Shown: positions 50,959 to 58,385 of the stretch, piece after piece | Position numbering within the stretch: the stretch's first letter is position 1 | How the letters are laid out: every line of letters begins with the position of its first letter | Assembly (NCBI RefSeq): GCF_900100535.1 | Contig: NZ_FNDG01000015.1 | Span: 84,145 to 148,144 of the forward strand | Origin: Phytopseudomonas flavescens | GTDB taxonomy: Bacteria; Pseudomonadota; Gammaproteobacteria; Pseudomonadales; Pseudomonadaceae | DNA: 64,000 nucleotides | Direction of reading: 5' to 3' | The notes under the pieces: model-generated | Databases searched by the model: none | What the model saw: the letters and a program-made list of their open reading frames with translations, nothing else | What the model was told of the DNA's origin: nothing | Translations under genes and position numbers: made by a program

Positions 50959-51308
50959 GTGGCGGCCCCCATGGCGAGCGGAATTTGCAGGTTGTAGGTC
51001 TGGTTGCCGTCGATGGGCGTGCCTTCCAGATCGATGACGATTGCCCCGGGTGTTTCGCCCAGGGCGATGCTGACGTGGGTGAGGCGCACGCGCGGTTCCC
51101 AGCGCATGAGGGCCATGGCGGTGGCGGCGTAGCAGAGCATGCGGGTGTGGGCGTTGAAGGGCTGGTCGATCAGAAAGGGCAGGTTGCTGCCGTATTCACG
51201 GCGCATGACACGCGAGCCGATTGGAGTGGTGAGGATGTCGGCGATTGACTGGCGCAGGTGTTCGAGGCCTTCCAAGGCTGCGCCGGTGGTGCGTGATAGG
51301 CCGGCCAT
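50955..51308 (-). CDS. W: Baseplate assembly protein W
   Basis: This 117-residue lysozyme-like wedge protein (T4 gp25 family) has 'SIADILTTPIGSRVMRREYG', 'LPFLIDQPFNAHTRMLCYAA' and 'RWEPRVRLTHVSI'. ATG at 51308 precedes 'AGLSRTTGAALEG'. Confidence 0.92.
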   Translation of the reverse strand: MAGLSRTTGAALEGLEHLRQSIADILTTPIGSRVMRREYGSNLPFLIDQPFNAHTRMLCYAATAMALMRWEPRVRLTHVSIALGETPGAIVIDLEGTPIDGNQTYNLQIPLAMGAAT

Positions 51309-51310
51309 GG

Positions 51311-51604
51311 TCAGCCCCCTGCGAACACGTTGGGGCTGCCGACGGCGACACTGGAGCCACACGCCACGGGGTCGCCTACGCGGCCGAGCTGCTTGCCGTT
51401 GACGAAGACGGTACCGCTGCCGCTGGCCAGGCTGCTGGCATGGGTTTGCGGGATGCTGGGGCAGGTGTGGGGTGCCCAGGCGTCACCCTGGCGGTGGGCG
51501 GGGATGCCGTTGATATTCACGTTGGGGCTTGCCGCGGTGTTGGCGCGCGGTGGCCAGCAGCCGTGGCCGGTGCAGGTGTCGCCGAGGCGGGCAATGGCAG
51601 GCAT
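51311..51604 (-). CDS. PAAR-domain spike tip protein
   Basis: This 97-residue PAAR protein has 'MPAIARLGDTCTGHGCWPPR', 'GIPAHRQGDAWAPHTCP' and 'GSGTVFVNGKQLGRVGDPVA'. It carries the metal-binding His and Cys residues that form the sharp tip on the baseplate spike. It is absent from P2 itself but common in Pseudomonas P2-like phages. Lies between W and V. Confidence 0.92.
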   Translation of the reverse strand: MPAIARLGDTCTGHGCWPPRANTAASPNVNINGIPAHRQGDAWAPHTCPSIPQTHASSLASGSGTVFVNGKQLGRVGDPVACGSSVAVGSPNVFAGG

Positions 51605-51612
51605 GGGCGGCC

Positions 51613-52059
51613 TCAGTTCAGGTCGATACGGCTGCCGTTGATGCTGACGGCGCCGGAACATTGGATAGACAGGCTGGCGGCCTGGATGCTGACGTGCCCG
51701 CTGACCTTGAGCGTATATGCACCTGTTTCGGCGTTGTGCTCGACGTAATCACCGTTGGCCCATTCCACGCGGTGAACGGCTGGGTCGCTGCTCTTGGCAG
51801 GGTTGACCTCGGAGTAGATGCCGGCCAGGACGATGCCGACAGCCGGGTCGCCACTTAGGCAGAACACCACGCACTGTTCGCCGACGCTGACTGGATCCCA
51901 CTCACTGGTGCTACCGGCGCGGCGGGAGAAGAACGGCAGCCAATTGGTGGTGATGCCGCCGGTGGTGACACGGCAACGCGACTTTTCATGGTCGACTTCG
52001 GCAATGGTGCCGAAGCGGATCATGTTTTCGAGGCGGCGGACGATGTCGGCGATATTCAT
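51613..52059 (-). CDS. V: Baseplate spike protein V
   Basis: This 148-residue spike has an OB-fold ('IRFGTIAEVDHEKSRCRVTT', 'WLPFFSRRAGSTSEWDPVSV'), and a C-terminal beta-helix tail ('VSIQAASLSIQCSGAVSING'). ATG at 52059 is used. First gene of the V operon behind a predicted late promoter. Confidence 0.92.
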   Translation of the reverse strand: MNIADIVRRLENMIRFGTIAEVDHEKSRCRVTTGGITTNWLPFFSRRAGSTSEWDPVSVGEQCVVFCLSGDPAVGIVLAGIYSEVNPAKSSDPAVHRVEWANGDYVEHNAETGAYTLKVSGHVSIQAASLSIQCSGAVSINGSRIDLN

Positions 52060-52104
52060 GGGGCCGATGCTGACGGCCACGCGCGCGCAGGGCACGCGGT
52101 TGGC

Positions 52105-52127
52105 GTTGTAGGCAGGGTGGCTACAAC
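52105..52127 (-). promoter_or_regulatory. Predicted Ogr-dependent late promoter PV
   Basis: GTTGTAG-N9-CTACAAC (perfect 7-bp arms, TGT-N13-ACA) lies 46 bases upstream of gpV, with a GCGCGCGC block about 33 bases from its centre toward the gene. Confidence 0.72.
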
Positions 52128-52133
52128 GGCCGG

Positions 52134-52586
52134 TCAGCGGGTGAGGTGTTCGAGCAGCTGGTCGCGGATGCTGTCCAGCTCGGCAGGGGTGAAACCGAGC
52201 AGCTCGCGGCGTTCGTACTGGACATCGCGCTGGCCTCGTTCGGGGCGGTCTTTCAGGCCGTACTGGTGAATGCGGGCGATGCGAGCGGTGCGGCCGAGGA
52301 AGCCAATGGCGATGGCGTTTGGGTTGCTCTGCATCTTGAGCAGTTTGGCTGTGCGCAGTTTGGTGAACATGCGGCGGCGGATACGGCCCTTTTTGCCTCG
52401 TAGGGCCTTCTGGCTCCTGCGTGGTGCGAAGGGGGTGCCGTCCGGGTTCTGCTGCTGGGCAATGCGCTGCTGCTGGCTGCGGCGCAGGTTGCGGGCTATG
52501 CCTTGGTTGAGCTGACGGCGCTCGGTGGGGCTGAGCTTGGCCAGCAGGCCGCCGGCCCAATCTTCCAGGGCGTTGAGGTCAGCCAC
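52134..52586 (-). CDS. S: Tail completion protein S
   Basis: This 150-residue phage virion morphogenesis protein (P2 gpS) has 'RQLNQGIARNLRRSQQQRIA', 'DGTPFAPRRSQKALRGKKGR' and 'IARIHQYGLKDRPERGQRDV'. The start is GTG at 52586. It is the last gene of the O operon. Confidence 0.9.
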   Translation of the reverse strand: MADLNALEDWAGGLLAKLSPTERRQLNQGIARNLRRSQQQRIAQQQNPDGTPFAPRRSQKALRGKKGRIRRRMFTKLRTAKLLKMQSNPNAIAIGFLGRTARIARIHQYGLKDRPERGQRDVQYERRELLGFTPAELDSIRDQLLEHLTR

Positions 52587-53106
52587 GACGGGGCGCCGGG
52601 TGTGGGGTTTCGATATCGACGCCGACCGGCTGGCCGCTTGGCCACTGGGCCAGCACCTGGCCTTCGCCGATCAGCTGCACCGTGGTTTGCGGCAGGTGCG
52701 GGGTGAGCTGTGGCTCGTCTGGGTGGCTGATATGCAGGGTGCCGTCCTCCTGCCGCTTGACGATGATGCGCTCGGTCAGCGGCAGGGTGAGGGACAGGTC
52801 GACGGTGGCGCCGTCAAGCACGTCGACTTCGAACTGGATTCCTTCTTTGCTCTTCTGCAGGTTGGTGAGCAGCTCGGATTGGTTGACCAGCAGCCAGGCG
52901 AGCAGGGGCACGCTGACGGCATCCGGCGTGCCGGGAAAGTCGGTGATGATGACGTTGAGCTGGTACTCGTATTCAAACGACAGGCCGGGAGCGCTGGTTG
53001 CGCGGATTTTGCCGCCGTCGACGAACACCATCAGGCGGTCGGGGTTGTGTTGCAGGTCTGGGATGCTGGCGAGCAGGTGCGCGCGCAAGCTGTTGGGCTT
53101 CTTCAC
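52579..53106 (-). CDS. R: Tail completion protein R
   Basis: This 175-residue P2 gpR homologue has 'NSLRAHLLASIPDLQHNPDR' and 'YEYQLNVIITDFPGTPDAVS'. The start is GTG at 53106, overlapping the Rz1 stop as GTGA, which decides it over a longer frame. Confidence 0.9.
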   Translation of the reverse strand: MKKPNSLRAHLLASIPDLQHNPDRLMVFVDGGKIRATSAPGLSFEYEYQLNVIITDFPGTPDAVSVPLLAWLLVNQSELLTNLQKSKEGIQFEVDVLDGATVDLSLTLPLTERIIVKRQEDGTLHISHPDEPQLTPHLPQTTVQLIGEGQVLAQWPSGQPVGVDIETPHPAPRRG

Positions 53107-53363
53107 GGCTCGGGCCTCTGCTGGTTGTGCTCGTACACAGCATCGACCTGGGCAGCGCAATCGGCCCAGGCGGCGAGCAGGGCGTCGTTGTCGTCGCTGA
53201 GCTCGCCGTTAGCGATCGGCGCCGCCGGCGGCAGGTTGCAGCGTGTTACGACTGGACAGGAATGCACGGTAACCAGCGGTTCCGGTGATGGCGGGGCGCT
53301 GGTGCAGGCGGCGAGTGAGAGCAGGCAGAGGCTGAGCAGCCCAGTTCTGTGCAGGCGGGTCAT
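53103..53363 (-). CDS. Rz1-like (lysC): Rz1-like outer-membrane spanin lipoprotein
   Basis: This 86-residue protein has a signal peptide ending in the lipobox 'LLSLAAC' (lipidated Cys20) and a proline-rich start of the mature part. It is largely embedded in the Rz gene in another frame, the classic overlapping spanin arrangement. It joins with Rz to fuse inner and outer membranes at lysis. Confidence 0.88.
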   Translation of the reverse strand: MTRLHRTGLLSLCLLSLAACTSAPPSPEPLVTVHSCPVVTRCNLPPAAPIANGELSDDNDALLAAWADCAAQVDAVYEHNQQRPEP

Positions 53364-53652
53364 TGCGGACGGTCTCCTTTTTTAGCATCTGGTGCACGGC
53401 GTTGGCCTGCTGCAGGTCGGCGCGGGTGTTCTGCAGGCTCTGCTGGGCCAGGCGCTGGGCGGCGATGTCCGCGCCCAGGGTGATGATGGTCTGGGCTTGG
53501 CGGGCGCTGCGCTGTTCGAGAGTGGCAATGCGCCCGGCGTCGGCCTTGGCGCGGGCCTGGGCGGCCTGGCTCTGCTGGTAGCTGCCCCAAATGAGCAGGG
53601 CGATGGCGACTAGCAGGGCGAGGCCATAGGCGGCCTGGCGCAAGGTGCTCAC
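53209..53652 (-). CDS. Rz-like (lysB): Rz-like inner-membrane spanin
   Basis: This 147-residue protein has an N-terminal signal-anchor ('AAYGLALLVAIALLIWGSYQ') and a coiled-coil periplasmic part ('ATLEQRSARQAQTIITLGAD', 'QSLQNTRADLQQANAVHQML'). GTG start at 53652 overlaps the endolysin stop. The last part overlaps Rz1 in a different frame by about 155 bases. Confidence 0.87.
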   Translation of the reverse strand: MSTLRQAAYGLALLVAIALLIWGSYQQSQAAQARAKADAGRIATLEQRSARQAQTIITLGADIAAQRLAQQSLQNTRADLQQANAVHQMLKKETVRNDPPAQNWAAQPLPALTRRLHQRPAITGTAGYRAFLSSRNTLQPAAGGADR

Positions 53653-54494
53653 GCGGCCGCCTGCTGGCCGCAGCCACAGCCGGCGTGCCGCTCGTAGGCC
53701 CGCTGGAGCTTCACGTCGTAGAGGTTACGGGCGTAGCTGGGGCCGTTGTAGGTGGCGGCGAAGTCCTTCCACTTGCGGGCCTTCAGGGCCTTGTGCAGCA
53801 CGGGGTCGGCCTCGATGAACGCCACGAAGGCGTCGAACTGGGCGTTTTCATCCTGCGCCATGGCCGCGGCGAAGGCTTGCACGTTGTGGTAGCCGAGGCG
53901 GGTGGCGTGGAAGCCCATGATCTGGAAGGCGCCCCAGCTGGCTGACTCCAGCGCGGCGGTGTCGTCGAGCTGGCGAGCCTGGGCCAGGCGCTGGTGCTCG
54001 GCCACGCCGCCCGCGTAACCACCGGGGCGCACGTTGACCAGGTTGGGAAACTCAGTGGCGAGCAGATCCGCGCGGGCCTTGAGCTTGCCGGCTACCTGGT
54101 CCGGGCTGCGCGGGGTGCTGAGCTGGCGATGCATGATGTGCCGCTCGTACAGGATGGCGGGCTTGGCGTTGGCCAGGAAGCCAGCGCCGGCGGACTCCAC
54201 CTCGTTGACGGCGTAGACGGTGGCCAGCTCGACGCCGAGGCGTTCGGCAGCAGCCACCAGGGTGGCGTTGCTGAGCAGCTTGGAACAGTCGGCGCCGGCG
54301 AGGGCGGCCAGGGTTTTCGGGCCGGCGGCGCCGTCGACGACCAGACCCACCTTGAGCTGGAAGGCGCGGACGGCGGCCTCGGTCTTGTCGCCGAAGTCGC
54401 CGTCCGGGTAGAGCTGGTAGCCGCGGGCGATCAGGGAGCGCTGCAGCTGCTGGACGGCCTGGGAGCGGTCGCCGTGGCGTAGTGTTTGGCTCAT
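53649..54494 (-). CDS. Endolysin (peptidoglycan-binding plus N-acetylmuramidase)
   Basis: This 281-residue lysin has an N-terminal peptidoglycan-binding domain ('LRHGDRSQAVQQLQRSLIAR', 'YPDGDFGDKTEAAVRAFQLK') and a C-terminal DUF3380-type muramidase domain ('AVNEVESAGAGFLANAKPAI' with catalytic Glu, 'ESASWGAFQIMGFHATRLGY'). No signal peptide, so it needs the holin. ATG at 54494 overlaps the holin stop. Confidence 0.92.
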   Translation of the reverse strand: MSQTLRHGDRSQAVQQLQRSLIARGYQLYPDGDFGDKTEAAVRAFQLKVGLVVDGAAGPKTLAALAGADCSKLLSNATLVAAAERLGVELATVYAVNEVESAGAGFLANAKPAILYERHIMHRQLSTPRSPDQVAGKLKARADLLATEFPNLVNVRPGGYAGGVAEHQRLAQARQLDDTAALESASWGAFQIMGFHATRLGYHNVQAFAAAMAQDENAQFDAFVAFIEADPVLHKALKARKWKDFAATYNGPSYARNLYDVKLQRAYERHAGCGCGQQAAA

Positions 54495-54811
54495 AGCGTT
54501 TCTACCTTGCGTTCGAAGAAGCGTTTGGCCGCGGCGCGCGTGCCTTCTACGCCAAGCAGGCCGATGGCGCCGCCGAAGAAGGGGGCGGTGGTAGCGGGGA
54601 TGCCGAGCAGCTCGATGCCATGGCTGGTGGCCATGGCCAGGAAGCCGCACAACGGCGCTTCCAGGGCGACACGGCGCAGGTTCCCGCCGCCGTAGATGAT
54701 GCGCAGCGCGGCGATGAAGAACGCCAGGCCGCCGCTGTAGATGGCGGGCCAGTTGTGTTCGAGCCAGCTGGCGAGCCAGGCCCAGGTTTCGGGACGGTCA
54801 GGCATTTTCAT
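54491..54811 (-). CDS. Holin (phage_holin_3 family)
   Basis: This 106-residue holin has three hydrophobic segments (about 23-40, 53-70 and 75-92), with 'IYSGGLAFFIAALRIIYGGG' and 'LAMATSHGIELLGIPATTAP'. Two Met codons two residues apart at the start may be a dual-start timing device. It precedes the lysin. Confidence 0.88.
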   Translation of the reverse strand: MKMPDRPETWAWLASWLEHNWPAIYSGGLAFFIAALRIIYGGGNLRRVALEAPLCGFLAMATSHGIELLGIPATTAPFFGGAIGLLGVEGTRAAAKRFFERKVETL

Positions 54812-54835
54812 AATTCCTTTGCCCTGCGGTGGTGG

Positions 54836-55042
54836 TCAGTCCCATAGGGTTACCGCCTGCTGCTCGGGCTGCGGCGCGGCCTCGGGCAGGGTGACGGGGT
54901 GGCCTTGTGGAAGGTTGGGGCCCAGGTCGGCGAGACCGGGGTTTGCCTCGAGCACGGTCTCTACGACGCCGGCGGTGCGGCCGTAGTGCCGCCAGCAGAG
55001 GGCGTCGAGGGTCTCGTTTTGGTGGGCGCGGAGGATGGCCAT
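54836..55042 (-). CDS. X: Tail protein X
   Basis: This 68-residue LysM-like P2 gpX has 'RAHQNETLDALCWRHYGRTA' and 'EANPGLADLGPNLPQGHPVT'. Directly coupled to L. Confidence 0.92.
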   Translation of the reverse strand: MAILRAHQNETLDALCWRHYGRTAGVVETVLEANPGLADLGPNLPQGHPVTLPEAAPQPEQQAVTLWD

Positions 55043-55503
55043 CACAGCAGCTCGACGGTGGTACGGCTGACGCCGAGCAGATCGCGGATGGCGAAACGGC
55101 TGTCGCGGCGATAGTCGTCGACGGTGGGTTCTTCTTCCTCGGCCTTGGCGGCGCCGCTGTTGGTGGCGTCGAAGCTACGGTAGCGCTCGGCTACCTCGGC
55201 ACTGGCGGCGCTGTAGACGGCGCGCTCGTAGAGAATGGTGAGGACGTTGCGCTCGGCGATCTGGTCGGCGGGCACGGCGTCCAGGTGGGTGTGCCCCTCG
55301 GCCTGGTACCGCAGCTTGCGGGTGCTGAGCTCGCGGTTGACGCTGATCATGGCCGCCACCACGGCGGTTTCCAGTCGGCCATTGGTGACGCTGCTGGCGA
55401 TGCGCTGGGCGTCGCGCAGGTCGGCAAGCTCGATGTCCGGCCAGAAGCCGTCGTTGCTGAGAGTGAGCGGCGCTGCAACGCCACCCGCTATGAATGCGCT
55501 CAT
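55042..55503 (-). CDS. L: Head completion/stabilisation protein L
   Basis: This 153-residue P2 gpL homologue has 'FWPDIELADLRDAQRIASSV' and 'VDDYRRDSRFAIRDLLGVSR'. It closes the DNA-filled capsid. About 100 bases without a gene separate it from M. Confidence 0.92.
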   Translation of the reverse strand: MSAFIAGGVAAPLTLSNDGFWPDIELADLRDAQRIASSVTNGRLETAVVAAMISVNRELSTRKLRYQAEGHTHLDAVPADQIAERNVLTILYERAVYSAASAEVAERYRSFDATNSGAAKAEEEEPTVDDYRRDSRFAIRDLLGVSRTTVELL

Positions 55504-55604
55504 GGTCAGGGCCTCAAGTCGGCGGTGGTCGGGGCTTCACAGGGCAGGGAAGGAGGCACCCTGTCTGATCCACCCCGAGCCGCCGGGCGCGTGGGGACGC
55601 TCGG

Positions 55605-56312
55605 TTAGCCGGTGGTGCCGGCGTGTTTCTTCAGGAGGCGCTCGACGCGTTCCAGATCCTTTTTGCCGCCGCAGTTGGTGTGCAGCTCGATAGCGCGGGC
55701 CAGGTCCTGCTTGGCCATGAGCAGCAGGGGCAAGGCGTCGGGCGCTTCGGCGTCGTCCGGCACCAGGGCGGATGCTGCTTTGCCGATGGCCAGGTGGAGC
55801 TTGGCGCGGGCTTCGTCGGGCATGTCTTCGTTGGCGGTAGCCGCCTCGGTGCGAAGCAGCAGCTCCAGGTCAAACGAGCCGCTGGCCTTCTGAAGCTTGA
55901 TGGCGACGTTGGCGATTTCCTCGGCTACGACGCAGCCCAGGGAACGCTCGAACTTGTCGGGCATCTTGAGGCCGTAGGGCAGCGCGTATTCGGCGATGTC
56001 CAGGGCGCCGGCGTAGTCGCCCACGTCGATGCGCCACAGCATGATGGTGGTGAGCACGTCGTCCTGGGCGCCCTTGCCAGCGCTGAGCACGCCCTCGACG
56101 TAGGGGGCATAGTCCGGCAGCAGCTTGCGCTTGGTGTCGGCTTTGCCTTCCTGGCTCTGGATTTTCTTCAGCTGCTGTTTGTGCTGGTGGAGTTGGGCCT
56201 GGTAAAGCTCGTAGACGCTGGCACCGGCCATGGTGATGGCCGGGCCTACCGCTGCTGCCTGGACAGCTGCGCGTTTGCGCAGCTGGGTGCGTTGGGCGAG
56301 GGTCAGTGCCAT
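55605..56312 (-). CDS. M: Terminase endonuclease (small) subunit M
   Basis: This 235-residue P2 gpM homologue is helical, with 'ALTLAQRTQLRKRAAVQAAA', 'DVLTTIMLWRIDVGDYAGAL' and 'KKDLERVERLLKKHAGTTG'. It cuts at cos together with P. Confidence 0.92.
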   Translation of the reverse strand: MALTLAQRTQLRKRAAVQAAAVGPAITMAGASVYELYQAQLHQHKQQLKKIQSQEGKADTKRKLLPDYAPYVEGVLSAGKGAQDDVLTTIMLWRIDVGDYAGALDIAEYALPYGLKMPDKFERSLGCVVAEEIANVAIKLQKASGSFDLELLLRTEAATANEDMPDEARAKLHLAIGKAASALVPDDAEAPDALPLLLMAKQDLARAIELHTNCGGKKDLERVERLLKKHAGTTG

Positions 56313-56315
56313 GGC

Positions 56316-57368
56316 TTAGCCCTCAGCGGCTTCTGCGGCGGGCTCATCGTCCGGCTCTGGGGCTCGCTCGATGTTCTCCACCAGGGCAACCAGGCCGAAG
56401 TCTTCAACGACGTAGGCCTCGTTGACCGATTGGTAGTCGGCAATGCGGTCGTAGTCCGGCTCGTCGCGGACGAGGCGGCGACGGGTTTTCTCCTGCCAGT
56501 AGATGGACAGGTTGGCCAGGGTGGTGATGAGAATGGTGCCTTCTGGGAAGAAGGGCGCATCCACGATGGGCAAACCACCCAGGCGAGCGCGACTGACCAC
56601 TTCCTGGGCCGCATTCTCTTCGACGTTGGAATCGCCACCCTTCTCGACAGCCTTGAGCAGCTTGGCGTGCAGCAAGCCGCGAGACACCAGTACCACCAGG
56701 TCGGGATGGTTGCGGTGCCAAGGTTCAAGGAGCTGCACAGCATCGAAGACGATGCCATCCAGCGTTTTGTAGTCACCGCCTTTGCCTACGACGATCTTGC
56801 CGCTGCCGGCGACGCCTTCTTCGAGCACGCGATCTGGCGCCTTGGTGCGGATTTTCTCCAGCCAGCCGATGTTGACGTCCTCGAGCATCGGGTTGGCTTC
56901 GATGTCCGTGTCCACGGCTACTTCCTTGCCATGGAAACCGATGGTGATGCGATCCAGGCCCTGGCGGGTGACGATGGCATTGCTCAGGCGCACCTGGAAG
57001 TCGGGGAATTTGGCCCACTGATCTACGGTGGCGTAGAGGAACGAGGTGTCGAAGTTGGTCTGTACGCAGGCGTAGCTGTCTTTGGTCAGCTTGTGGCGCT
57101 CGCCAGGGTTACGACGCTTTCCGCCTTTGGTATTGGTGCGGCTGGCTACCGGGCCATTCACGCCGATCTGCAGCGCTTCGCCGGTTTGCTCGTCAACGCC
57201 GATGATGTTGATGCGGCCGAGCAGAGCGTTCGACTCTTGGATAGCAGTCTCCAGCTTCTGATGGACGCTGGGTTCGACGTTGAACTTCTCGGTTGCATCG
57301 TCGGCACCGTTGAGCTTGGCAACTTGGGACTGATAGGCCCGGAAGGCCTGGCGGGTTTCTTTACGCAT
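56316..57368 (-). CDS. N: Major capsid protein N
   Basis: This 350-residue P2 gpN capsid protein has 'KETRQAFRAYQSQVAKLNGA', 'RNPGERHKLTKDSYACVQTN' and 'ITTLANLSIYWQEKTRRRLV'. ATG at 57368. The N-terminus is normally trimmed by gpO. Confidence 0.94.
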   Translation of the reverse strand: MRKETRQAFRAYQSQVAKLNGADDATEKFNVEPSVHQKLETAIQESNALLGRINIIGVDEQTGEALQIGVNGPVASRTNTKGGKRRNPGERHKLTKDSYACVQTNFDTSFLYATVDQWAKFPDFQVRLSNAIVTRQGLDRITIGFHGKEVAVDTDIEANPMLEDVNIGWLEKIRTKAPDRVLEEGVAGSGKIVVGKGGDYKTLDGIVFDAVQLLEPWHRNHPDLVVLVSRGLLHAKLLKAVEKGGDSNVEENAAQEVVSRARLGGLPIVDAPFFPEGTILITTLANLSIYWQEKTRRRLVRDEPDYDRIADYQSVNEAYVVEDFGLVALVENIERAPEPDDEPAAEAAEG

Positions 57369-57396
57369 GGTGTTGCTCCGAAGCTGGGTGTGTTGA

Positions 57397-58242
57397 TCAG
57401 AACTGGGCCAGTTGCTGCTTACCGGCGGCACCGGTTACCGGCGGGCGCTGGCTGTGCTGCTGGTCAGGGGTTTGTTCCAGGCGCTTGAGCAGTTCGGCGA
57501 ACTCGCCGGCCAATTTGGTGTGGGCGGCCTGGAGCTTTTCGTGGGCGGCGGTGGCAGTGGCGAAGGCTTCGGCCTGTTTGGCACCGTGCTCGGCGAGGTC
57601 GCCGATCATTTCGCCCAGCTCGGCGAAGTGGGCAGCGTCCTTGCCTTCCTTGTCCTTGTTCAGTTTCAACAGCTCAGTCATGCGCCCCTTGAGGGCTGCG
57701 AACATGCTGGGGGTGTCGTCGATCTCATCGAAGTCGAGGGCTGTTTCGGCTGCGGCGGTGAACAGGTTGTCCGCATGCTGTTTGCGGCTGGCCAGGGTGC
57801 CGTGCTGGGCGCTGAAACTCAGGGCCTCAGTGCCCAGGCTGGCCGGGGTGTCGGTGACGGCCAGGCCGACCAGATACGCCTTGCCGGTGTCAGCGAACTC
57901 AGGCTGGACCTCGATTGAGGTGTAGATCTTCTGGCCCTTCTTGTTGAGGGCGATCAGCGCATCGTTGGGTTGCAGCTGGGCAAACAGGCCGAGCTTCTTC
58001 TCGCCATTGAGCTCGACCTCTTCGGCCTTCAGGGCGACCACGTCGCCATAGGCGCCGAACTCGCTGCCAGGAAAGGACGACTTGATGTGCTCGCAGTTGA
58101 TGCGGGCGCCGTAGGTGGAAGGGCTGTACTGAGCAGCCATCTGTTGAATCCAGGTGCGCTCGATCTTGCGGCCATCGGTGGTGGCGCCTTCAGTGGCGAT
58201 GCGAGTCCATTTGGAGCGGAATTTCTTGGCGGTGGCGGACAT
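57397..58242 (-). CDS. O: Capsid scaffolding protease O
   Basis: This 281-residue protein has an N-terminal serine protease domain with the P2 O triad visible: Asp23 in 'ATTDGRKIER', His52 in 'NCEHIKSSFPG', Ser135 in 'DTPASLGTEAL'. The long helical C-terminus (about 180-281) is the scaffold. ATG at 58242. First leftward gene from the divergent O/P promoter region. Confidence 0.92.
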   Translation of the reverse strand: MSATAKKFRSKWTRIATEGATTDGRKIERTWIQQMAAQYSPSTYGARINCEHIKSSFPGSEFGAYGDVVALKAEEVELNGEKKLGLFAQLQPNDALIALNKKGQKIYTSIEVQPEFADTGKAYLVGLAVTDTPASLGTEALSFSAQHGTLASRKQHADNLFTAAAETALDFDEIDDTPSMFAALKGRMTELLKLNKDKEGKDAAHFAELGEMIGDLAEHGAKQAEAFATATAAHEKLQAAHTKLAGEFAELLKRLEQTPDQQHSQRPPVTGAAGKQQLAQF

Positions 58243-58317
58243 GCTTGGGAATCCTCGGTGCGGGTTTCGCGTTGAGGGCATGGTCGGCAGTGGGCGAGGC
58301 GGCGGCAACGACGTGAG

Positions 58318-58340
58318 GTTGTAGAGCGGCGCGCTACAAC
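58318..58340. promoter_or_regulatory. Predicted Ogr-dependent late promoter PO/PP
   Basis: GTTGTAG-N9-CTACAAC (TGT-N13-ACA) sits between the divergent O and P genes, as in P2. A GCGCGCGC block lies 34 bases from its centre on the P side. On the O side this block is weaker. Confidence 0.72.
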
Positions 58341-58385
58341 GCCCGCCGGTAGGGGCTTACGCGCGCGGGCGGCAGCATCGGCGCC

